This document shows, one piece after another, positions 31,417 to 42,256 of a DNA stretch of 64,000 nt. Source of the stretch: Costus lasius (taxonomy: Eukaryota > Streptophyta > Magnoliopsida > Zingiberales > Costaceae); contig CM050446.2 in assembly GCA_027563935.2 (NCBI GenBank), positions 30,011,501-30,075,500 of the forward strand. Direction: 5' to 3'. The position numbers and the translations under genes are program-made. The stretch's first letter is position 1. The number at the start of each line of letters is the position of its first letter. The notes beneath the pieces were generated by a model. That model was not told the origin of the DNA. It did not search any database and was given only the letters and a program-made list of their open reading frames with translations.

Positions 31417-34400
31417 ATGGCCGGAATAGGTGGATCCATGCAGTCCAATCCTTATAGTTTTCAGAATTTAGTCATAATTTTTACAAGAGAAAATATAACT
31501 TCTGGAAAATCAAGATGAAAATAATTCTCCAATCACAAGGATTATGGTCTACCATAATGGAAGGCTACGAAGCCTATGAAGATGAAAGTTGTCTGTCCAT
31601 GGAAGAAAAGGAGAAATTAGAAATAATGTGCATGAAGGATGCTCGTGCGTTATGTATTATTCAGCAAGCAATAGCAGAAAATTTTTTTCCCAGGATTATG
31701 GCAACAGAAACAGCAAAGGATGCATGAGATATTCTACAACAAGAATTTGAAGGAGATCACAAGGTACGCAATATTAAACTGCAATCTTTTCGAAGAGAAT
31801 TAAAAATGATAAAAATGAAAGAAGGAGAGCAAATGAAAGACTTTTTTGGCAAAATAATGGACATAGTTAATCATATGCAGGCGCTTGGTGAAAATATTTC
31901 TGATCAGAGAATAGCTGAAAAAATTCTGATCAGTCTTTTAGAAAAATTTGATTATATTGTTGCTGCTATCGAAGAATCCAAAGACATTTCAAAATTATCA
32001 ATACAAGAATTAATGAGTTCTTTATTATCTCATGAATAAAGAAAATCATGACATTCTGAGTCATCTATAGAAAGTGCTTTCCAGTAAGTCTCAAGTCTCA
32101 AAACAAAAAGAGCACTACAGAATGCTCTCTCAGAAAAGGAGGAGGTTCAGCTTCAAGCAGCCAATATGGAGAAAGGAATTTTAATAAAGGTATGAATTTT
32201 CCCTCAAAAGTTTTTTTGTTCTATTTGCAAAAAGAATAATCATTCTACTAATAATTGTTGGTGGAAAGAAAGGCCTCCATGCAATATCTGCAACAAATTT
32301 GGTCATAATATATACAATTGTAGATATAAGAATAATCAAACAAATTTTTGCAGTAATGAAAAAGATAAATTATTCTATGCAAGTTCTTCAATTTCTAATA
32401 AGGATAGTACAACGTGGTATTTAGACAGTGGTTGAAGTAATCATATGACTGGAAACAAAAATATTTTTTAAAATATTGGTACTACAATCAAGTCTAAAGT
32501 TCGTATGGGCAATGGGGCTCTAGCAGAAGTAAAAGGTAAAGGTACCATAGCAGTTCAAACTCATAAAGGAGTAAAATATATTAATGATGTTCTATTGGTA
32601 CCTGATTTAACACAAAATCTTCTAAGTGTTGGACAATTAGTTGAACTGGATATAGTGTTCATTTTGCAAATGGAACTTATTCAATATTTGATAATAAACA
32701 TCAATTGATTGCCAAAATATATATGGAAGGAAATAGAAATTTTCCTTTTAAGCTCCAGATACCTCCTTATATTGCCATGAGAACAGAAGCTTCAGAAGAA
32801 GAGTCTTGGCTCTGGCATAAAAGGTATTGCCATTTAAATTTTAGAGACCTGAAAATATTAAAACAAAAAGGGCTAGTATACGGTCTTCCAGATATTTCTG
32901 TGATTTCTGACACTTGTGAAGGCTATATTATGGGAAAGCATCATCGGGATTCTTTTCTAGTCCAAGCCAGAAGAGCAAGGGCACCACTTGAGATTATGCA
33001 TATAGATATATATGGAAGAATGCAGACTCCTTCTCTCAGCAATAAAAAGTATTTCATTACTTTTAATGATGATTTTACCATAATGACTTGGGTTTATTAC
33101 ATATCTAAAAAATCAGAGGCTTTGAAGTCTTTAAGAAATTTAAAGCTTATGCAGAAAAACAAAGTGAATTTTCTATTAAAATCTTAAGAAGTGATAGAGG
33201 AGGAGAATATATATATAAATATTTTAATAAAGACTTTCAAGATGAAGGCATTCATCGTCAATTAACAGCAGCATATACTCCTCAACAAAATGGAGTTGCT
33301 GAAAGGAAGAACAAAACTATTGTAGAGATGGCAATGCTTAAAGATAAAGGTCTTCCTAATGTCTTCTGGGGAGAAGCTGTTAATACTGCAGTTTATATAT
33401 TAAATCGGTGTCCAACAAAAGCTCTTCAGAATAAAACTCCGATTGAAGCCTGGAGTGGTCATAAATCAACAGTAAGTTACTTTAAAGTCTTTGGTTCAAT
33501 TTGCTATGCTCATATCTCTGATGATAAAAGATCAAAATGGGATGATAAAAGTGAGAAATGCATCTTCCTTGGTTATGATTCAAATACAAAAGGCTACAGG
33601 CTTTATAATATTTAGACAAAGAAGCTGATTATAAGTAGGGATGTGATATTTAAAGAAAAAGAATCATGGGACTGGAAAGAAAAACAGGTGCCAGAGACTC
33701 CTGTAATTATTCAAATGCAACAGCAACAACCTACAAGTTCAGAGACAAGTCAACCATCAAGCCCAAGTGCGAGCTCAAGTCCAAGTCCAAATACAGAAGA
33801 ACCATTATCAGAGACTCCTCCAAGACGAGTCAGAAGTTTAAGAGAAATTTATGAAACTGCAAACTTCATCACATTAGAGCCTGAGAATTTTGAAGAAGCA
33901 TCAAAACAAGAAGTATGGATAAAGGCAATGGAAGAACAAATCAACGTGATTGAAAAGAATAAAACATGGGAGTTATCTAATCAACTAAAGAATAAAGAAA
34001 TTATTGGAGTTAAGTGGATTTATAAGACAAAGCTTAATCCTAATGGCTCAATCCAGAAATATAAAGCAAGACTTGTTGCAAAAGGGTATTCTCAAATTCC
34101 AGGAATTGATTATAATGAGACATTTGCTCCAGTAGCTCGTTATGATACAATACGAGCTCTTATTTCTCTTGCAGCACAAAAGAAATGGAAGATTCATTAG
34201 TTTGATGTCAAATCAGCTTTTCTTAATGGAGAAATAAAAGAAGAAATATATGTGGAACAACCACAAGGATTTCAAGATCCAGATAATAAGGATAAAGTCT
34301 TAAGGTTAAAAAAGGCTTTATATGGCTTAAAGCAATCACCTCGAGCATGGTACAGTAAGATTGACCACTACTTTAGAAGTCATAGATTCAGGAGGAGCGA

Positions 34401-35395
34401 TAGTGAACCAACACTATATAAAAAAACTGAAGGAAACAACATTCTCATTGTCTCTATTTATGTGGATGAGTTAATCTACACAGGAGATAATGAGATAATG
34501 ATAAAGGACTTCAAAGAAGATATGCTGAAGACATTTGAGATGAGCGATCTTGGCTTACTTCACTATTTCCTTGGAATTGAAGTTTATCAAGAAGAAGGTA
34601 AAATATTCATCTCACAACACAAGTATGCAGATGCTCTCCTAAAGAAATTTAATATGAAAAATTGCAAGGCTGTCTCTACACCCTTAGTGCAAAATGAAAA
34701 GCTGCAAAAAGAAGATGGATTTCCTAAAGCAAATGTCTCTCTATATAGGAGTCTGATTAGAAGTCTGCTTTATCTAACTACTACAAGATCGGATATCTTA
34801 TATGCAGTAAGTCTTCTATCACGCTTTACGTCCGATCCAAGCCAATTGCATCTCAGTGTAGCCAAAAGGATTCTCAAATACATACAAGGTACTAAAGAAT
34901 ATGGTATCTTATATGAAGCAACTGAAAATCCAAAACTATTGGGTTACATTGACAGTGATTGGGCTAGTTCAGTCGATGATAGAGAAAGCACATCAGGATA
35001 TGCTTTTATGTATGGATCAGGTATATTCTCATGGTCTTCAAAGAAACAAGAGACAGTGGCTCAATCAACAGTTAAAGCTGAATATATAGCAGCTGCAGTA
35101 GCTACAAGCCAAACTATATGGCTAAGAAGAATCTTATTAGATATGGGACAAGAACAGAAAGAACCTACAATTATCCATTGTGATAATAAATCAGCAATAG
35201 CCATTGTCAAAAATCCAGTATATCATAGCAGGACAAAACATATTGCAGTCAAATATCATTTTATACGTGAAGCTGAATCAGAAGGAGATATACAACTGCA
35301 ATATTGCATGACAGAAGAGCAACTAGCAGATATCTTCATAAAGCCCTACCAAGATCAAGATTTGAAGATCTGAGAAGTTTATTAGGAGTTTGTAT
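31417..35395 (+). pseudogene. Copia C gag-pol (multiple lesions)
   Basis: Starts MAGIGGSMQSNPYSF at 31417. A frameshift near 31490 precedes the main Gag part (31515-32040). Two CCHC knuckles follow (CSICKKNNHSTNNC and CNICNKFGHNIYNC, 32221-32331), then a protease DSG (about 32425), integrase zinc domain (32809-32940), integrase core ending NGVAERKNKT (33290-33320), reverse transcriptase (33900-34750) and RNase H (34930-35330). Stops include 31725-31727, 33613-33615 and 34198-34200; frameshifts lie near 31800, 33180 and 35345. The catalytic box reads YVDE instead of YVDD. Although most domains read well, the polyprotein cannot be made. Confidence 0.92.
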
Positions 35396-35415
35396 GAAAA
35401 CTCGTTAAGGAGGAG

Positions 35416-35779
35416 TGTTAAAGTTAACGAGTTTTCACCGACCTAGAAATGTCGGTGATGGATGTTGATGGAAACTACTAGAAAGAGTTTCTAGAAATAA
35501 GTGATCTTAAGGTTGACTTATGTAGAATATTCAAGAAGCATGTAAAGCAATGTCAACCAACATTGCATAGATGTTTCTAGGATTTGTTCATCGACTTCCA
35601 ATGTCGGTGTAATCTTCTATAAATAGGACTGAGGGTCCTTTGTAAAAGAAATAGAGAAAAACTTTGAGAAATAAAGCTTTGTCCTTTTGCTGTAACAATC
35701 CAATTTCAATCTCCTACTCCTCCTTCATCCTAATCTCCTTCCCACCACCTTTCTACTACACACTTCCAAAATTCTAACA
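35416..35779 (+). repeat. Copia C 3' LTR
   Basis: 364 bases, TGTTA...TAACA, aligned along its length with the 5' LTR. It lacks a GGAAGATGATG segment present in the 5' copy, and carries a changed second hairpin (ATCGAC...GTCGGT). CTCAA follows. Confidence 0.92.
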
Positions 35780-35784
35780 CTCAA

Positions 35785-36254
35785 TCTGTGAGCTAGAATT
35801 TTGTGGACAAGTCCCCTGTAATCTCTGGGTGCTAAGAATTAATTTTGTACTATGTTAAACTAATTATTTTTACCTAAAAAAATTAAAATTAATTTTGATA
35901 GAACAAATTAAAAAAACATTCATCAAATTTATATAAATATAATAATATTTTAATTTTTAAATATTTATCAAATAAATTTTGATAATTTTAATTCATATTG
36001 GTAATTTACCATACCGAATTTACCGAATTTATTGAATTTACCAAGTTTACCTAATTTATTAATTTAATACTTAGTATCGGTAAATTCGGTTTTTACCGAA
36101 TCAAAAAAATAAAAAACCAATACCGATACTGAAAACAAAATTTTAAAAAATATATTACCGATACCAATACCGAAAATGAATTTACAGAACCGAATTTCCA
36201 AATTGATAGGTAAATCTAAAAAATCGAATAAATCGAACCGTTTACCCACCCCTA
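35785..36254. mobile_element. Fragment of a hAT-type MITE (right end only)
   Basis: The right part (about 36000-36254) is rich in CCGAATTTACC/GGTAAATTCGGT blocks and ends ACCGTTTACCCACCCCTA, the typical outward end (TAGGGGTGGGTAAACGGT on the other strand) of plant hAT MITEs. No matching left end was found. The left 200 bases are plain AT-rich DNA. Confidence 0.4.
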
Positions 36255-36458
36255 AAGACAACTTTCTCTCACATCTAAAAAAAACATATAGCGCACTTTG
36301 AGGAAGAGACCTCCATATTTAAGGTGAGCATTTTTTTTATGCAGGTTGTTTTTTTTTCCTGTTGAGGTGAAGCAAAGAAAAAGAAGGCAATAGAGAGCTT
36401 GATCTTCTGTTATGGCTGAAAAGAAAGTGAGGAGGAGAAAGAGCAAAAATAATATTCA

Positions 36459-36645
36459 AGGATCCTTATATCCTTATTTTTCCTAGGATTTCATATCCCC
36501 TATAAACCTTCTTGGGATCTTTATATCCCTAAATTTTTCTGGAATTTTATATCCCTAAATTTTTCTAGGATCTATATATCTCTCAAACTTTCCTAGAATC
36601 TTATATCCTCAAATTTTCCTTCGATCTTTATATCCCCTCATCAAC
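36459..36645 (+). repeat. Minisatellite, about 27-bp unit, 7 copies
   Basis: Units start near 36460, 36485, 36513, 36541, 36568, 36596 and 36622, each with GGATCTTTATATCCC followed by TAAATTTTTC-like sequence. Substitutions differ between units, so the array is not recent. Confidence 0.8.
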
Positions 36646-36981
36646 GATGTCGTTGTTCTAATTTTAAGAGCCGTGCAAGATTGCTTTTTGATCTTTTTCA
36701 ATTATCTAGATGAGAAAAGATTTTGTTGTCATCACTTGAAGCCCCGATGACAGACGCTCGTGTACGAAGCCCCAACGCCAAAGCCCTCTTCGTCCGCCAA
36801 TGCCTCCATTGGAAGAACTTGACATTCGACTATTGGATTTTGCCCAAATCACGCATATATGCTCTCCTCATGCCCACAGACCTACAAGCTAGAGGATCTG
36901 TTCATTCGACCTTCGGATCGGCGGAATCAAACGATTTACCTCTTGTGACCCTATTTTCGCCAACGAGAATTTGAGCCTTTA

Positions 36982-37320
36982 ACGGCTGAGAATGATCTCT
37001 ACATATCTAGATCAATCAGATAATATTTGACATGATCTAGGCATTGATCCCTACTAAATTGAACCTGATCTTTTCAAATATGATATCAGATTTTTGATAT
37101 GAAATCTAGATTGAAGCAGATAAGTTTAATCTAAATCTAAATTTCAAATCAACGGCTGAAAATAATCTACACGAATTTAGATCAATCAGTTGACTTTTGA
37201 CATAATCAAGTTATCGATCCCTACTAAATCAAACTTAATCTTTCTAAATACAATATTAGATTTTTAATCTAAGACAAATCAAAATTTAAATCAACGATCA
37301 TACGAAAATCAGATATTTGA
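36982..37320 (+). repeat. Tandem duplication, about 169-bp unit
   Basis: ACGGCTGA.AATAATCT..AC begins units at 36982 and 37152, and a third begins at 37320 but soon changes into the 40-bp array. Each unit contains TTTGACAT.ATC and TTGATCCCTACTAAATT. Similar sequence occurs near 14275-14380. Confidence 0.75.
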
Positions 37321-37344
37321 CGGCTGAGGAAAATCTAAGTCAAT

Positions 37345-38013
37345 TAGAAATGAAATATCTAATAAGTCATTAAGGTCAGATATTTTTTAAAAATAAAATA
37401 TCCAATAAGCCGTTGAGATTGGATATTTTCTCAAATTAAATATCTAATAAGCCATTAAGGTCGGATATTTTCCAAACTAAAATATCCAATAAGTCGTTGA
37501 GGCCGAATATTGAAAGCTGTCAAGACCGGATATCTTCACAAATTAAAATATCCAATAGGCCATTGAGGATGGATATTTTCCAAATTAAATATCCAACAAT
37601 CCGTCAAGGCCGAATATCTTAACAAATTAAAATCTCTAATAAGCCATTGAGACTGGATATTAAATATCCAACAAGCCGTCAAGGACAGATATCTTTATAA
37701 TTTAAAATATCTAACAAGCTGTTGAGGCCGGATATTTTCTAAATTGAATATATAACAAACCGCTAAGGCTGGATAATTCACAAATTAAAATATCCAATAA
37801 GCTATTAAGGCTGAATGTTTTTCAAATCAAATATCCAACAAACCAATGAGGCCGGATATTTCTCAAATTAAATATCCAATAAGCCGTGAAGGCTGGATAT
37901 CTTCCAAATTCAAATATCCAATAAGCCATTGAGGCTGGGTATTTTCTAAATAATATATCTAATAAGCTATTGAGGCTGGATATTTCATAAATTAAAATAT
38001 CCAATAAGCCGCT
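37345..38013 (+). repeat. Minisatellite, about 40-bp palindromic unit, about 17 copies
   Basis: Each unit has the layout GGATATTTTC-CAAATTAAA-ATATCC-AATAAGCCGTTGAGGCT, with two arms (GGATATTT and AAATATCC) that can pair. Unit length varies from 38 to 45 bases and units differ by several substitutions. The array is cut at 38013 by the LTR of gypsy element 1, so it existed before that insertion. Confidence 0.85.
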
Positions 38014-38790
38014 TGACGCAGCGAAACTGTAGGAGGGGTTGTCCTTAAATCTGTACTTTAGGGTTGTGATGACTATGATGAGAAAAATGTGAGAGGGTCT
38101 AGAGACGAGGGAAAACGAAAATGCGTTGGAGGGAAATCCCGAGAGAATCCGATGAAATTGTACCGCGAAGATGTGACTTAAGTAATACTAGTGCACCGGG
38201 AAACCAAGAACACGATGCTAAACTCAAAGTACATACCTTTCACGTAGAGCCAATCTTTCGTTACACGTGCGCGTAGTCGGGAACCCTCCATAGGGCAATG
38301 TTGAGAAGGCATTTTCTGCTCGTCCGAAGCCGGGGAAGAAGGTGGCGCCAAGTGTTGTTGTAGGTGGGCTGAGTGGCACCAAGCTGGCGCACAAAGGGGC
38401 GGCTACGGAAGTGCTAGGCGCACAAGAAAAGTCGTACGATGAAAAGGAGAGGTGCCTGGAGTGCTGTAGAGATGCTTCGGCCCTTTTGATTGAATCAGAA
38501 ATGCGTACAAGAAGGGGAACGAGGGAACCCATAGGCGAGTTCCTCAGAACTCACTGGACCTAAGCCTTGCGCGGGGAAGGCAGCTACTACAGCAAAACTG
38601 AAGAAAACACAAACCCTCAGCTCTCTTTTATAGATTAAGAGGGGTGGGGAGACACATGACAAGCACATGAGGGTTGTTGGAGAAGCCAACAACTTCTAAC
38701 TTCCTAAAAGAGGGTCAAGATGCCCTCTAACAAACTAAAAAGCAAACTACCAACTTCCTCCAGGGCATATGCTGATAGGGCTGGCACATG
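38014..38790 (-). repeat. Gypsy 1 3' LTR (inner boundary approximate)
   Basis: The outer end TGACGCAGCGAAAC (plus strand at 38014) interrupts the minisatellite. On the minus strand there is a TATA box (CTATAAAAGAG, about 38625-38635). A CCCTCGTCTC.AGACCCT motif near 38075 is also found near the end of the gypsy 2 LTR (60324-60342), which shows the two are related. The inner end is uncertain: it lies somewhere around 38.79 kb if the LTR has the gypsy 2 length. Confidence 0.6.
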
Positions 38791-38832
38791 GGCTGGAATT
38801 CCTAGGCCGTTGTCCGAGCCGAGTTTGTTGCG

Positions 38833-39045
38833 CTAAACCATTTCAGAACAAGCCACCATGAAGCAGCAAAATTTGCTTATTGTGGGCTGGTTTTGGACAT
38901 TGTTGGCGGTCTCTTGAGTCGTGTTGAGGACCTGGTTGTGATAGCAATCGGCTATAGTTTCTTGCGGAGATCCTCGAGGAACATTTGCCATGGGAATAGG
39001 GTGGAGGGACTCCGTGGAGGTAGTAGACGGACTAAGAATCCCCAC
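38833..39045 (-). pseudogene. Gypsy 1 C-terminal frame after the repeat array
   Basis: 71 residues ending QPTISKFCCFMVACSEMV. The same ending (QPTTSNFCYFVAMCLERI) closes the corresponding frame of gypsy 2 at 59591-59644, also just before its LTR. This shared motif suggests that both copies carried a real protein tail downstream of integrase. Its role is unknown; here it is separated from pol by frameshifts in the array. Confidence 0.5.
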
Positions 39046-39109
39046 ATATCAGTCTGGAGGATGTGAGGAATGCTGCGAGTGTCGAACGGCGTGCTGAACG
39101 GAGCTTTTC

Positions 39110-39560
39110 TGCACTTCTGGCAAATTATGGCAAGGGTGTAATTTTTTTATAGGCCATAATTTCGGATGAAATTTGGGCAGAAACTTCTAGGTACTGGGCA
39201 GCAGATTTTATGGCAGGGCCATAATTTTTATTACGGGCCATAATTTCAGGTTGATAACCAGCAGGGGCTTCTGAGTACGGAGTAGATTTTACGGCAAGGC
39301 CGTAATTTTTATTATGGGTCATAATTTCAGGTTGAAAATCGACAGAAGCTTCTGAGTACTGAGCAGATTTTACCGCAGGGCCGTAATTTTTATTACGGGC
39401 CGTAATTTCAAGCTAAAAATCGACAGAAGCTTCTGGACTCTCTGGGCATTTTACATCGGGGGTGTAATGTATTTTATAGGTTGTAATTTTGGCCAAATCT
39501 TGGGCAGCAACTTTTACACCGGGGGTGTAATCTTTTTTACAGGCTGTAATTTTGGCCAAA
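39110..39560 (-). repeat. Gypsy 1 tandem array, about 81-bp unit, 6 copies
   Basis: TAAT anchors of successive units lie at 39139, 39222, 39303, 39384, 39464 and 39528 (spacings 83, 81, 81, 80, 64). Each unit contains a palindromic core of the type ATTACGGGCCGTAAT or its variants. 81 is a multiple of three and part of the array is open on the minus strand (39322-39125). The array sits between integrase and LTR. Confidence 0.85.
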
Positions 39561-39640
39561 AAACTGGCGTAAACCTTTGTTTGGGCTGAAAATTTGTGGG
39601 AGGTCTTCTTGAGGCCCTGTAGAAGCTTCCCAAGTGTCTC

Positions 39641-39986
39641 CTAGAGGTGTTGGGTCACACCCATATGCTTCCATGACTCCATCAATTCCCCCGGGGTGGG
39701 GAGAATTCTCCTCCGGAGAAGAAAGCGCCACGTGTCATCAGAAGAGGTACCGGTGGACAGAGGTGAGCTGAACGGGACAAGGTCAGAGATATTGAAGATC
39801 GGGTAGATAAGGGAGTCCTCTGGCAAGTTGAGGACGTAGGCATTGGCACCGACCCTTCGTAGAACTGTGTAGGGCCCGTCGCAACGCGCACGTAACTTCC
39901 AATTAGCTTGGGAGCTCAGGCACTTAGGGTGGATGCGCACCATCACTTGCGCACCAATCTCAAAATAGTGGGGCCTATGATGTTGG
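39641..39986 (-). pseudogene. Gypsy 1 integrase C-terminal domain
   Basis: Minus strand: HYFEIGAQVMVRIHPKCLSS, then KLRARCDGPYTVLRR, NAYVLNLPED and IFNISDLVPF. This is the GPY/F-type end of Ty3-gypsy integrases, which contacts DNA. No chromodomain follows. The domain is joined to the catalytic core only after removing the solo LTR at 39987-41873. Confidence 0.8.
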
Positions 39987-41873
39987 TGTTGGTGTATATG
40001 CCCTTAGACCCATTGTTGGTCTAGTTTGTACTAGTTGACATTGGTATTTAATATATCATTCTGGCATTTGTCGTTACTATGCTATGTTTACATCTACGAT
40101 TATGTACATGGATAATAATGTCCCTGGAGACAGATTGTATCTGTGCTTAAACGGTGTGTCCCCAGTCGAGTACCTGAGTGGATTAGGGACAACTCTGGTA
40201 CATGTGAGACTGGTATATGAGCTGGTTAGGCACGAGGTGCTAACGCAGGCATATGGGTATATCAGTGGAAGATATACTGGACCGACCCGCTATGAGGCTC
40301 TAACTTGGTGTCATGAGTTAAGCTCACAAGTGATAGGAGATGCATTGATCCCTTGACTTGAGGTCATTGACTCTTCTATATGGTTAGGGATATACTTTGA
40401 TACAACCTAACACCTCACCGTAGCAGGGAGGTCATAACGGTTGTCATTGGGTATGTCACGACCCATATAAGAAGATCAATGGACAGACATAGGATTTGCC
40501 TCTTCCTGCGGGAAGCTTGATATCCACGGGCCCCCCCTATGGTTGCATGACTGAAAGTGTATACCATACCCAAGTGAAAGCCTGATTTAGTCATGACCAT
40601 GAGATTGGGTGAAAACAAAGTGGTGACACACTTTGTCCAATCGGATATTAGTTTGGCAAAGAGATTGTAATGCATCGGTATCTTGTTGCGATGATGAGGA
40701 TGTCGATGTTGATATCCATTCCGAAGACTTGGGTAGCAGTGATGCACTACTAGGTGCCACTCACTGCTTGTGATGACCTAAGTTCATCACTACCAATGTC
40801 AGAGGAACCTACAGGGTCGCACAACTTGAAACTCGGGTTCTCGTATTGATCAGGTAGCCTATTGATCGAGTTATTGGATAACTCAGATCTTTTTGGAAGA
40901 ATTCATCAGCGCCACTATGCCTAATGAGATGGAAGAGACTTATTGGAGCTAACTTCATTTTTGGGCCAGATAGGCCAAAAGAAGTCTAAGCTTGGAGCAT
41001 GGACCAATGGGCCTCCAAGCCCAATGGGCGTGAAGCCTAGTTGAGGCGTGAGGTCCAGTGGGCCTTGAGGTCCAATGGGCCGTTAGGCCTAATGGGCCAT
41101 GACAATAAGTTGCCTAGGCCCAATAGACATTATGGTGAATTAAATCATGTATTTAATTCTGGGAATTAAATTCTATATTTAATTCTGTAATTAATTCTGA
41201 GTTTAATAATGAATTTAATTCTGGATTTAATTACGAATTTAATTCTGAATTTGAAGAGTCATGCTATTAATGGCCATTATGAAACTTTAATTCAAGGTTT
41301 TAATGGGTCATTATGAGACTTTAATTCAGAGTTTAATTCTATAATTAATTTTGAATTTAATTTTATAATTAATGACGAATTAATTAAGAGATTAATTGCG
41401 GAATACCAAGGGTCACCATGGTTTCTATAAAAGAGGAGGGGTGAGAGGAGTTGGTGCCCACTTTGCTCTTTGGAAGAAATTCTCCTAGGTGCCTTCTCTC
41501 CTCTTCCCTCTCCTCTTGGCATTCGCAAGGTTGGACCTTGGCGAGTTTCCATCATCCCTCTCCTTGGCGCGTTCTACTTGTGAGTGGCGTAAGTTCCTGA
41601 GGAAGACTCCTATAGGCGTAGATCTTCTTCCTGAGGCTAGCACCGGGCGTGGAAGAAGAGAACTCGAGCGTTGGCTGTGTGTGAGACTGCAGAGGGCGAA
41701 CATTTAGGCGCCTGCATTATATTCTTTTCTTCGCTGTAAGGTATCATCTCCTACTCACCGTGTCAATTCCTTCGCATGACTCGATCTTTTGGGTTTTTGG
41801 GACGGGCCTGTTTCAGGGATTGCTTCTACTGTGCATGTCTTTAAAATTTTAAAATCCCCGGGGTTTCCCAATA
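39987..41873 (+). mobile_element. Solo LTR, divergent member of copia family D
   Basis: Starts TGTTGGTGTATATGCCC like the LTRs of the 42-52 kb element and ends GGGGTTTCCCAATA (last CA changed to TA). GTTGG (39982-39986) and GTTCG (41874-41878) are a 5-bp duplication with one change. The first ~960 and last ~400 bases align with family D LTRs. The middle (about 40965-41420) does not: it holds repeated TGGGCC and then AATTTAATTCTG units. TATA box at 41426-41433. It is older than the full-length copy. Confidence 0.82.
41140..41400 (+). repeat. AT-rich microrepeat in solo LTR
   Basis: About 15 copies of variants of AATTTAATTCTG in tandem, present only in this LTR and not in the two LTRs of the full-length relative. 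Confidence 0.7.
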
Positions 41874-42256
41874 GTTCGGGGCCTCAGCTGCATATCAGGT
41901 ATTGCTCAAGAAGATCTGGCAGTGAATCTCATCGTATAAACCCGCAAGATAGGATGTAAATGCATGAGCAGACTCATGGATAGTTAGGGGAGAAGGAACA
42001 TTATGCATGTCTATGGGTTTCCTAGGCTGGTGCCGAGCAAAATCTGGAAGGGACTCAAGCCGGTGGACCAGTTAAAAGCGTTGTTATACGCAAACTCATT
42101 GATGGGCAGGTGATCAGCCCAATGAGGTGGGAACTCGCCGACTAAGCAACGCAGAAGGTTCCCCAAACTGCGGTTAACCACCTCCGTTTGACCATCAGTC
42201 TGCGGATGGTAAGAAGATGAGTACATGAGGGTGGTGCCCAAAAAGGCCCAAAGGGA
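41874..42256 (-). pseudogene. Gypsy 1 integrase core, second part
   Basis: Minus strand 42241-42011: SSSYHPQTDGQTEVVNRSLGN, containing the third catalytic residue (Glu of TDGQTE), then HWADHLPINEFAYNN and GLSPFQILLG. Further left it decays with several stops before the solo LTR. The preceding part continues at 51744 beyond the copia insertion. Confidence 0.85.

Larger units (their letters stand above)
31015..35779 (+). mobile_element. Ty1-copia element C with both LTRs and CTCAA duplication
   Basis: Complete outline of 4,765 bases: 5' LTR, tRNA-Met primer site, gag-pol, polypurine tract (AAGGAGGAGTG, 35407-35416) and 3' LTR. CTCAA flanks both ends (31010-31014 and 35780-35784). By eye the LTRs differ at roughly 25 positions plus a few indels (one is 12-13 bases), so the insertion is old, several million years under usual plant rates. 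The coding region is broken in many places, so the copy is dead. Confidence 0.95.

Noticed and set aside
36459..38013. Regularly spaced short repeats that could suggest a CRISPR-like array
   Set aside because: Units run into each other without unique spacers, differ from unit to unit, and the context is plant nuclear DNA; they are minisatellites.
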